Below are positions 8,870-15,424 of a DNA stretch of 64,000 bases, in pieces. The position numbers and the translations under genes were made by a program. How positions within the stretch are numbered: position 1 is the first letter of the stretch; each line of letters opens with the position of its first letter. Origin of the DNA: CAZTPC01 sp964615565 (GTDB lineage: Bacteria > Patescibacteriota > Saccharimonadia > Saccharimonadales > AWTP1-31); NCBI GenBank assembly GCA_964615565.1, contig CAZTPC010000002.1:1-64000 (forward strand), read 5' to 3'. The notes under the pieces are model-generated. The model searched no databases. It was given only the letters and a program-made list of their open reading frames with translations, and was not told the DNA's origin.

Positions 8870-8898
8870 ACTATAACACGTTTATGATTAAACTACAA
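8870..8898 (-). promoter_or_regulatory. promoter of the his leader
   Basis: TTGTAG (8893-8898), a 17-base spacer and TATAGT (8870-8875), then 7 bases to the leader-peptide ATG. Both hexamers and spacing fit a housekeeping-sigma promoter. Confidence 0.75.
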
Positions 8899-8902
8899 TT
8901 CC

Positions 8903-9428
8903 TTAGCTTTCATCTCTACTAATTATCTCTGTTGCCCTATTTGAGATGCGAGCGAGTCCGGCCCGCAATACGTCCATGTCAGGGTTTACGCGTGTTGTCT
9001 CTCTGGCCACTAACAGAATGTCGCGCTCTGCGTCGCTCAATGGTGTCATCCGGCCAATGATTGCAGCGACACTGGCTCCTTCTTCGACAATAGCTAATTG
9101 TCTTTCCGCTTCTTCATCTGGCCTATCCGCTTGTTTAGTAAGCCGTACTACTACTTCTTCGCCAAACCACGGAGTTATCATGGTTGAGGTAACATCGCTC
9201 CATCGGTTAAATTGTAGATCTGCAACATGCACACCACTGTCACGTAAGTGCTGCGTCGGCGATCATTTCTGGAGTATCATCGATCCCTGCTCCGAGTACT
9301 GCTGCTCCGTATGCGGCTATCATAATATCTGGCATTCCCAGCTTGTCGCGTACTTCGGGTCCAAGACCTTCAGCCGCTAGTATGCGTTCGTAGTGTTCAG
9401 GATCATTTTCGAGTGTAGTATCTGTCAT
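8903..9428 (-). pseudogene. small unknown gene, probably frameshifted
   Basis: Two consecutive minus-strand ORFs: 62 residues from ATG 9428 ending at 9240, and 109 residues (GTG at 9232) ending at 8903. The second frame is open upstream of its GTG to about 9262, and removing one base near 9245 would fuse them (ADAAL-RDSGVHVADL) into about 173 residues. The second ORF has no promoter or Shine-Dalgarno of its own. No domain is recognised; the second part is helical and rich in Glu, Ala and Arg. It could instead be two coupled genes. It is the gene immediately upstream of the his leader promoter. Confidence 0.45.
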
Positions 9429-9434
9429 GCGACT

Positions 9435-9462
9435 ATTCTATACCCACCAGTGTAATATGCAA
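9435..9462 (-). promoter_or_regulatory. leaderless promoter for the 9428 gene
   Basis: TTGCAT (9457-9462), 16-base spacer, TAGAAT (9435-9440), then 6 bases to the ATG at 9428. It is back to back with the promoter of the 9520 gene. Confidence 0.65.
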
Positions 9463-9467
9463 CCCAC

Positions 9468-9496
9468 TTGTGTACTTCTTTAGATGCGTGCATAAT
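9468..9496 (+). promoter_or_regulatory. promoter for the 9520 membrane protein
   Basis: TTGTGT (9468-9473), 17-base spacer, CATAAT (9491-9496). In contrast to the leaderless neighbours, a strong AAGGAGG Shine-Dalgarno (9508-9514) follows, 5 bases before the ATG at 9520. Confidence 0.6.
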
Positions 9497-9519
9497 CAAC
9501 AATAATTAAGGAGGATCGT

Positions 9520-10212
9520 ATGAGTGAATCAACTGACAAAAAGTACGTCAGCGCTTTTGATTTGTTTACAAAAAGTGTCGACCTAATCAAGGAGAACTTG
9601 CAACTATTCGCAATTGTGAACAGTATCCCGCTGCTCATGACACTATTATCTGCCCTAAACGGAAGTAAGGGTGGCGAATTTGCGGTTGACAGTGCTAGTG
9701 GCGCACTTAGCGTTAACTGGGCTGCAGTGCTTGGTGTGAGTCTTGGAGTCGGCGCTGTATTAGTTGTTGTCAGTGCGGTATTGCAAACTATGGCACTACG
9801 ACTAGAGCTAGATGTAGCTAAAGGAACCAAGACTACGCTTAGTAAGTTATGGGAGTTCTGTCAGAAGTACTTCTTTAGATTGCTCGGCTTAGGATTTATT
9901 ATGGCGCTCTTTATTGGTGCAGGTCTGATCTTGCTCGTAGTACCTGGTATTATATTGATCACTCGCTATTTCTTTGCGCCATACGTCATGATTGACGAAA
10001 ATCTAGGTATCTTTGCATCGCTCAAGCGAAGTTCAGAGTTATCTAAAGATAACTGGGGAGCAATCTGGAGTGTCATTGGTGTAACGCTACTTGTAAGTTT
10101 CGTTCCGACCTTTATCGGTAAGATCGGCGAAGTCATCGCTGCGTTGCTTGGTATCGCATACTCTGTAGCCCCAGCCCTTCGATATCTCGAAGTCAAAAAA
10201 GCTTCAAAGTAA
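9520..10212 (+). CDS. multi-pass membrane protein of unknown function
   Basis: A 230-residue integral membrane protein with about five to six hydrophobic segments: residues 28-48, 68-95, 120-145, 145-160 and 185-215. The layout (N-terminal amphipathic start, PGI-type turn VVPGIILITRYFFAPYVMIDE, RSSELSKDNWGAIW) resembles the DUF975/GDPD membrane-domain type proteins common in small-genome bacteria, but that assignment is tentative. Start is fixed by the AAGGAGG at 9508-9514. No partner gene is evident; it lies upstream of the tRNA-Leu locus. Confidence 0.6.
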   Translation: MSESTDKKYVSAFDLFTKSVDLIKENLQLFAIVNSIPLLMTLLSALNGSKGGEFAVDSASGALSVNWAAVLGVSLGVGAVLVVVSAVLQTMALRLELDVAKGTKTTLSKLWEFCQKYFFRLLGLGFIMALFIGAGLILLVVPGIILITRYFFAPYVMIDENLGIFASLKRSSELSKDNWGAIWSVIGVTLLVSFVPTFIGKIGEVIAALLGIAYSVAPALRYLEVKKASK

Positions 10213-10281
10213 TAGGTTAAACACTTGGTAACTTCGGTGAGATATGGTAGACTTGCTACGATCTTACCGAATTATCATTCT

Positions 10282-10323
10282 GCGCGAGTGGTGGCTTCGA
10301 TGGATAATCGTAGACACGCTAGC
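10282..10323 (+). repeat. partial 5' copy of tRNA-Leu
   Basis: GCGCGAGTGGTGG (10282-10294) and GTAGACACGCTAGC (10310-10323) are exact copies of the acceptor/D-arm start and the D-arm/anticodon 5' strand of the tRNA at 10340. They are separated by 15 bases instead of the gene's 5. No anticodon, T arm or acceptor 3' half follows. A weaker match to the D arm (TGGTAGACTTGCTA) occurs near 10246-10258. Confidence 0.75.
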
Positions 10324-10339
10324 GTAGGGTAAAACTCAA

Positions 10340-10424
10340 GCGCGAGTGGTGGAATTGGTAGACACGCTAGCCTTAGGAGCTAGTGCCGCAAGGCGTGAAG
10401 GTTCAAGTCCTTTCTCGCGCACCA
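10340..10424 (+). tRNA. tRNA-Leu (anticodon UAG), CCA encoded
   Basis: Acceptor arms GCGCGAG (10340-10346) and CTCGCGC (10414-10420) pair fully, followed by discriminator A and encoded CCA. The anticodon loop CTTAGGA gives anticodon UAG (reads CUA/CUN). A long variable arm (GTGCCGCAAGGCG region) is typical of class II tRNAs, and GGTTCAAGTCC is the T arm. A strong terminator follows within 10 bases. Confidence 0.97.
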
Positions 10425-10433
10425 AACAAATGT

Positions 10434-10456
10434 CCCAGCCAGTGGCTGGGTTTTTT
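10434..10456 (+). terminator. intrinsic terminator of tRNA-Leu
   Basis: CCCAGCC (10434-10440), loop AGT, GGCTGGG (10444-10450) and then six T residues. Textbook rho-independent terminator directly after the tRNA. Confidence 0.93.
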
Positions 10457-10477
10457 GTTTGAGGTGAAAAGTCGAAG

Positions 10478-10792
10478 CTAGTTAAGTGGGATTAGTACTT
10501 GGTCGCGGACTTTTTCTAGGACCATCTCCCCGTACTTGGCTCGAGACATATCCTTTATGTCGATCCACTCCTGATCGGCTAAGAACGCTTCCCATTGTTT
10601 GGTGAGAGTTTCTTGGTCTTTCCAGTTGAGAGTGTAAACAAACTGGGTTTGACCATCAAATTCGGAGAACCACATATCTACGATATCGAAGCCGTAGGTT
10701 TTCATTATTCGTATAGCGTGCTTTCTGAAACGGTCTTCAAACTCTTGTTTTAGGGTTGGTTCTACTTGGTAAATGCGTAATTGTTGTATCAC
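10478..10792 (-). CDS. NIPSNAP-family protein
   Basis: A 104-residue single-domain protein with the NIPSNAP dimeric alpha-beta barrel pattern: LRIYQVEP start, RFRKHAIRIMKTYGFDIVDMWFSE and FVYTLNWKDQETLTKQWEAFLADQEW. Biochemical role of this family is undefined. The start codon is GTG at 10792, and a TATACT box (10799-10804) ends 6 bases upstream, so it is probably leaderless. Confidence 0.75.
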   Translation of the reverse strand: MIQQLRIYQVEPTLKQEFEDRFRKHAIRIMKTYGFDIVDMWFSEFDGQTQFVYTLNWKDQETLTKQWEAFLADQEWIDIKDMSRAKYGEMVLEKVRDQVLIPLN

Positions 10793-10798
10793 TATTGG

Positions 10799-10816
10799 AG
10801 TATATCACTGTATACT
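10799..10816. promoter_or_regulatory. divergent overlapping -10 boxes
   Basis: TATACT on the minus strand (10799-10804) serves the GTG at 10792; TATACT on the plus strand (10811-10816) lies 8 bases before the ATG at 10825. The two -10 hexamers are 6 bases apart, so the two promoters must overlap and compete. Confidence 0.6.
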
Positions 10817-10824
10817 GCCATGTA

Positions 10825-11157
10825 ATGAGTGACGCAATAACGCAGCGTGGTGTCGAATTCCGTGTCGAGTTTGCAGACGAAATAGTTCGATATTTTGGTG
10901 GGATGTTCGCTGATCTGCATGAACGAGAACGCGCGCACGCAACGGGCGTGGTCGCTAATACGCTGGCTGCACTGGCCGTAAATAACGCACAAGCCGTCGA
11001 TGTTCTTGGCATGAGAGGTGTTATGGATATGCTGAGCAGAGGAAGCCAGATAGACGTTGGGACCATGGTCAACGACGATTCTGTTAGATTTTTATTTCCA
11101 CAAAGCGCTGGTATCTGCGATGTTATCCGGGTCGCAATTGGCGAAAGAATAGACTGA
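10825..11157 (+). CDS. small protein of unknown function
   Basis: A 110-residue ORF. The ATG at 10825 is chosen because a TATACT box ends 8 bases before it and upstream codons would overlap the divergent gene. Content is mixed alpha/beta with no recognised domain and no membrane segment. It ends immediately before rsmD's stop on the opposite strand. Confidence 0.5.
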   Translation: MSDAITQRGVEFRVEFADEIVRYFGGMFADLHERERAHATGVVANTLAALAVNNAQAVDVLGMRGVMDMLSRGSQIDVGTMVNDDSVRFLFPQSAGICDVIRVAIGERID

Positions 11158-11691
11158 TTATTCTGGTCGGCGATAAAAACTAAGCGTAGCATCGCCGTAG
11201 TCTTTACGAACAAGGAACTCTGAATCTTCAATTTCTGGGAGTTCTGGTGTTGGCGGCCAGTCGATGATAAACAGTCCACCGGGCTTAGTGTGTCGGAACA
11301 TCTTTTGTACTAGTGAAGCTTGTAAGTCGTCGTATGGGGGTGCAGCAATAACAATGTCAAATAGCTGGTCTGGATTATTATCGGACCAACCACTGGCGTT
11401 CGCGCGCACGGCTTTGATCTGTTTTTGAAGTCCAAGGGCGTCAATGTTCTCTTTGATGGTTCGTACTGCACCTGGATCTACGTCAATAGACACTACAGAC
11501 TTTGCGCCACGACTAATGGCTTCGAAACCGAGCGCTCCACTGCCAGCAAAGGTATCCAAGAAGGTTAGGTCGTCAATATCGCCAAGCGCATTAAACATGC
11601 CACCTCGAGCTTTTTCGCTCATTGGGTGAGTCCGGTGCCCTTTTGGGGCATTAAATTGGCGTCCGCCGAGTGTTCCTGCAACTATTCTCAT
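11158..11691 (-). CDS. rsmD: 16S rRNA (guanine-N2)-methyltransferase RsmD
   Basis: SAM-dependent methylation of 16S rRNA G966. The 177-residue product begins MRIVAGTLGGRQFNAPKG and has the RsmD landmark THPMSEKARGGMFNALG, the SAM motif FLDTFAGSGALGFEAISRGA (about residues 44-63) and SIDVDPGA. The catalytic tetrapeptide is APPY (117-120) where the family has DPPF/Y: the Asp is replaced by Ala. A TATAAT box ends 5 bases before the ATG, inside the end of the upstream gene. Confidence 0.88.
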   Translation of the reverse strand: MRIVAGTLGGRQFNAPKGHRTHPMSEKARGGMFNALGDIDDLTFLDTFAGSGALGFEAISRGAKSVVSIDVDPGAVRTIKENIDALGLQKQIKAVRANASGWSDNNPDQLFDIVIAAPPYDDLQASLVQKMFRHTKPGGLFIIDWPPTPELPEIEDSEFLVRKDYGDATLSFYRRPE

Positions 11692-11697
11692 GATGAA

Positions 11698-12519
11698 TTA
11701 TATATTCTGGATGATTTTAGCATCAACCAAGGCACTATACCAGGCCAGTGTAACGAGCTTAATAATATCAGGAATGAGTTTGTTGCGAACATCAACCGTT
11801 AGTTTGGTAGTCCAGCCTTTTTCGTGATAGCGGACAAACATGTCTAGTACGGCGATCTCACGAGCCATTTTAGTGAAGGCTTCACGTACACCTTCTTCTT
11901 GGAACTGATCAATTTCGTCATGTGTCGGTTTGCTATCACTAAAGCCAAGTGGAGCGATAATAGCTGCAACACCGAGCTCGAATAGGCCGTGTGACATAAG
12001 TAAGCCCTTTGGCCCCCACATCTTCCAGTTGTTCTTAACGACTTCCCTTTTTGTCTCTCCGGGCATAACAACTTTTTTCTTAAAGCTAGTTCGGGTTTCA
12101 TTACCTTCGCCACCTCGGAGTTCGGCTAATTTTTCTTCGTATGGATAGTGATGAGCGGGTGTTAGCCCATCGACAATAACGTGCGCCAACCAAGCTGCTT
12201 CAAAGGCTACACGTTCGGTATTCTGAGCCTTTAGCTCCTTAACTAGTCTCTTGTAGTGCTCGTCAACTAGGTCGACCATAAACGTGTCATCATCATCAAA
12301 AGGATTAAAAAAGTGTAATGGTTCGTTCTTGCCGTAACTCTTCTTCTTGATGCCATCTGGTCCATTTACCCCTTCGAAGTGCAGGATTTTCTTTGCCTTA
12401 GGGAATAACGTATCGTCACCAAGTAATTGAGTGAGATGGCCTCGAGCAACACGGTCGATCTTTTGGTGAGCGCCCATTATACGGCCAGATGTTTTGTTGA
12501 GTGTTGTTCCTGAGTACAT
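11698..12519 (-). CDS. putative zinc-dependent phospholipase C-like protein
   Basis: A 273-residue protein. The stretch WLAHVIVDGLTPAHHYPYEEKL (about 110-131) matches the H-x3-D-x3-P-x-H zinc-site pattern of the phospholipase C / P1 nuclease fold, and EPLHFFNPFDDD and an early HQKIDRVARGHL supply further possible His/Asp ligands. No signal peptide is seen, which is unusual for that fold. Assignment is by motif only. It starts 19 bases after recG ends. An internal ATG at about 12477 (MGAHQK) is an alternative start. Confidence 0.5.
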   Translation of the reverse strand: MYSGTTLNKTSGRIMGAHQKIDRVARGHLTQLLGDDTLFPKAKKILHFEGVNGPDGIKKKSYGKNEPLHFFNPFDDDDTFMVDLVDEHYKRLVKELKAQNTERVAFEAAWLAHVIVDGLTPAHHYPYEEKLAELRGGEGNETRTSFKKKVVMPGETKREVVKNNWKMWGPKGLLMSHGLFELGVAAIIAPLGFSDSKPTHDEIDQFQEEGVREAFTKMAREIAVLDMFVRYHEKGWTTKLTVDVRNKLIPDIIKLVTLAWYSALVDAKIIQNI

Positions 12520-12538
12520 TGTTAGTTTTTTGTTGTCA

Positions 12539-14578
12539 CTAGTTCAGGCTAGTAACCGCACGTAGCGCTTTTACACGCTTATTAAGATGCTTATATTGTA
12601 GCAGCTTCTCATGCTTATCGATAAACTTACTAGCCATAGTTCTTGCTCTTGAAACAAGCTTGGTATCCGTTAGCTTGGCGACACGTAAGTCCAGTTCGCC
12701 GTGCTGCATGGTGCCGTATATCGCCCCAGGGCCACGAAGTTCTAGATCGAGCTCACTGAGGCGGAACCCATCACTGGTTTGTTCGAAGGCACGAAGTCGT
12801 TTGCTTGGGGCCTTGGAATCACTCATAACCGGATAGCAATAACCTTGATGTTCACTTCGACCAACTCGCCCACGAAGTTGGTGGAGCTGTGCCAATCCAA
12901 AACGATCAGCATTCTCAATAAGCATTACGGTTGCGTTAGGCACATCGACCCCAACCTCAATGACAGTAGTAGCAACCAAGATGTCATACTTTTTATCTAT
13001 GAAATCTTGCATAACCTTGGTCTTTTCGTCGGCCTTCATCTTGCCGTGTAGTAATCCAACGTGGCGATGCTTAAAGTCGACATTCTTAAGTGTCTTATAG
13101 ACTTGTTCGGCAGACTTCACATCTTTCATTGCCACCGACTCATTAACCAATGGACAAACTACAAATACTTGCCGCCCTAAATCAATCTGTTTATCAACTT
13201 TTTTGTACAGCGTAGTTCTTGAGTTTGGCGAGGTTAACTTCGTAATAATCTGCAGGCGGTTGCTCGGCTTTGCTTCGATAACTGATATATCAAGTTCCCC
13301 GTACAGTGTGAGTGCTAAACTTCGAGGTATAGGTGTAGCGGTCATAGATAGTACGTGTGGCATATGGCCAGCTTTAACCTGCAACTTCTTGCGCTGCTCA
13401 ACACCAAAGCGATGCTGTTCGTCGATTATCACTAGCCCCAGTTTGTGCATGTCGACCTTCTCTTGGATAAGGGCGTGTGTCCCCACGATTAGCCGGACTT
13501 CTCCATCTTTGATCTTCTGTTGGGCCTGCTTTTTTTGTGCTGCCTTCATCCCGCCCACTAATAGACTGACTTGATTAGCAAACCCTAGAGGCTCAAGAAG
13601 TTTATAAATTGTCTCGGCGTGCTGTCGCGCTAGAAGCTCGGTAGGAGCCATAAAAGCTGCTTGATAGCCCTGCTCCATAGCCATGAGTGCTGCCATAGTG
13701 GCAACGACTGTCTTGCCAGAGCCCACATCGCCTTCTACAAGACGGTTCATGGGCTGTTCTCGTTCCATATCTTTGTATAGTTGCCAGACCACCATGCGCT
13801 GATCATCCGTTAGTGTGAATGGTAGATTAGCCACAAACTGTTTTGCTAACTCCGCTTTGAATGGGATGAGTAAGGATTTTTCGGCAAGAGCATCTTGTTT
13901 CATAAGTAGTGCTGTTAGTGTTAGCTCAAAGACTTCCTCAAAACCTAATCGAGCTCTTGCTGCCTCAAGTACCTCTGCGTCGTCTGGAAAATGCAGACCT
14001 AGTATCGCACTGCTACGGCTCATGAGCTTTTGCTCGGCAACCAACCATTTGGGAAGTGTTTCTGGCAGTTTGGCTATAACTGGAGCTACTTCTCGAAGTA
14101 CCTTTCGGATTTGATTAGAGTTTAGCCCTTTTGTTTCTCGGTACACTGGCACGATCCTGGCGGTACTGACTGGAAAGTCACTTTCTTTCTCGGTGCTTGG
14201 GTTCATAATGGCCATCTTCTGGGCTTTAAGCTCAAAGTTACCCGAGACAAAATAGATCTGCCCGCTCTTCATAGCGTTGGCACGATACGGTTGGTTAAAC
14301 CACACTAAACGTACGCTGCTAGTGTTGTCGCTAGCGATTGCCTCGGTGATATGCATCCCCCGGCGAACATATCGTCCGGTGATCTGTTTTATTTCAGCAC
14401 GGATGGTGACCATCCCAGGTCTAAGTGATTTTATGGGCGTAATTTGAGAGTAATCGTTATAGCGTCGTGGGTAGTAATGCGTCAGATCTTCGATTGTATG
14501 CAAACCCAAAGACGCCAACTGCGAAGCTACAGCTGGCCCAACACCCTTCACCTCCGTTAATGGGTCGGACAATGTCAT
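12539..14578 (-). CDS. recG: ATP-dependent DNA helicase RecG
   Basis: Branch-migration helicase that regresses stalled forks and processes Holliday junctions. About 679 residues from the ATG at 14578; the frame opens 20 codons earlier, but RecG homology (LTEVKGVGPAVASQLASLGLHTIEDLTHYYPRRY) and a TATACT box 6 bases upstream support 14578. Wedge/OB domain at about 60-150, Walker A GDVGSGKTVVA near 285, DEQHRFG near 386, SMTATPIPRSLAL, and the helicase C motif QLRGRVGRSEHQGYCYP. The preceding methyltransferase gene ends 20 bases upstream. Confidence 0.96.
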   Translation of the reverse strand: MTLSDPLTEVKGVGPAVASQLASLGLHTIEDLTHYYPRRYNDYSQITPIKSLRPGMVTIRAEIKQITGRYVRRGMHITEAIASDNTSSVRLVWFNQPYRANAMKSGQIYFVSGNFELKAQKMAIMNPSTEKESDFPVSTARIVPVYRETKGLNSNQIRKVLREVAPVIAKLPETLPKWLVAEQKLMSRSSAILGLHFPDDAEVLEAARARLGFEEVFELTLTALLMKQDALAEKSLLIPFKAELAKQFVANLPFTLTDDQRMVVWQLYKDMEREQPMNRLVEGDVGSGKTVVATMAALMAMEQGYQAAFMAPTELLARQHAETIYKLLEPLGFANQVSLLVGGMKAAQKKQAQQKIKDGEVRLIVGTHALIQEKVDMHKLGLVIIDEQHRFGVEQRKKLQVKAGHMPHVLSMTATPIPRSLALTLYGELDISVIEAKPSNRLQIITKLTSPNSRTTLYKKVDKQIDLGRQVFVVCPLVNESVAMKDVKSAEQVYKTLKNVDFKHRHVGLLHGKMKADEKTKVMQDFIDKKYDILVATTVIEVGVDVPNATVMLIENADRFGLAQLHQLRGRVGRSEHQGYCYPVMSDSKAPSKRLRAFEQTSDGFRLSELDLELRGPGAIYGTMQHGELDLRVAKLTDTKLVSRARTMASKFIDKHEKLLQYKHLNKRVKALRAVTSLN

Positions 14579-14597
14579 GTATGTAGTATAGACGAAA

Positions 14598-15362
14598 CTA
14601 GCTTGCTTTGCGGACGACCAAGAAAGTACTAGGGCCAAAGAACGATTTAGCTAGTGGCTTTTGCATAAGAGCTTCAAGCTTGAGCATAGTAGTCATCGGC
14701 AGCATCTTCTTAAGACGAGGGCTTCGTAGGTTAGAAACAGATAAGATCTTCTCGACCTTTAGGCCGGCGTGTGCTAATTGCTTAACAACAGTTCGCGGGT
14801 TGTGGTTTACAAAAGGAATTTCGTCTTTGTTGCGATGTTCGGCAGATCGGATATCTACAGGTTCTTTCGGTAGGCGCTTGCCTTTTAAGGTATAGCGGAC
14901 ACGGTTAACAAAGTGCGTGTTATTGGCGATTTCCAGGATGAACACACCGTCGTCGGTTAGCACTCGTTTGATTTCAGCAAACTCAGCACTAGGATCTGGT
15001 AGGTGATGCATGACACGGATCATAGTTATCAGGTCTAGGCTATTGTCTTTGAACTTTAGGTCGTCAGCCTGTGTGAGCAGACGATCGACTTCAGGGTGGT
15101 CCTTTAGGAAATCTTTACCAATGTCTAATTGCTGTTGGCTTGGTTCGGCTAGAGTCACCTTGTCTGCGTAGCGTGCTAAGAAAACACAAAGGCGTCCATA
15201 CCCACCGCCAATATCAGCTGCGTGTTTGAAGTGTTTACCTTTGAGTAGTCGGCGTAGCGCGATACGCTCCGACTGATTTTCGTAGTCACGGCCATCCCAG
15301 TACTGGAGATAGTTATGACTTTTGTCGTTATATTGGTCGGCTCGTCTTTTGGTTTTGGCCAT
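14598..15362 (-). CDS. class I SAM-dependent methyltransferase
   Basis: A 254-residue Methyltransf_11/25-type enzyme. SAM motif I is ADIGGGYGRLCVFLARYA (about 49-66), motif II TLAEPSQQQL, motif IV/V DNSLDLITMIRVMHHLPDPSAEFAEIKRVLTDDGVFILE. The C-terminal 90 residues are basic and not assigned. Substrate unknown. A TATAAT box about 45 bases upstream and a weak AAAGGGA give it an ordinary leader. It is upstream of and probably co-transcribed with recG. Confidence 0.8.
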   Translation of the reverse strand: MAKTKRRADQYNDKSHNYLQYWDGRDYENQSERIALRRLLKGKHFKHAADIGGGYGRLCVFLARYADKVTLAEPSQQQLDIGKDFLKDHPEVDRLLTQADDLKFKDNSLDLITMIRVMHHLPDPSAEFAEIKRVLTDDGVFILEIANNTHFVNRVRYTLKGKRLPKEPVDIRSAEHRNKDEIPFVNHNPRTVVKQLAHAGLKVEKILSVSNLRSPRLKKMLPMTTMLKLEALMQKPLAKSFFGPSTFLVVRKAS

Positions 15363-15424
15363 CAGAAATAGATCCCTTTTCGTGTAATTAGTTTAGATTA
15401 GTCAAATTATACCACCCGGGCGGC

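Noticed and set aside
8753..8900. T-box or riboswitch for the his region
   Set aside because: No T-box bulge consensus or specifier stem is seen; the short His ORF gives a simpler explanation.
9240..9265. UGA recoded as Gly (code 25), which would explain the broken ORF
   Set aside because: UGA is a normal stop in clear overlaps such as rnhB/yraN and gatC/gatA, and translation through it would not reach the second frame.
10282..10339. A second tRNA gene
   Set aside because: Only 5'-half blocks are present; no anticodon loop, T arm or acceptor 3' strand.
10737..11279. A 180-codon minus-strand ORF across 10737-11279
   Set aside because: It is the complement of the 10825 gene and the ends of its neighbours, with no promoter and low-quality composition.
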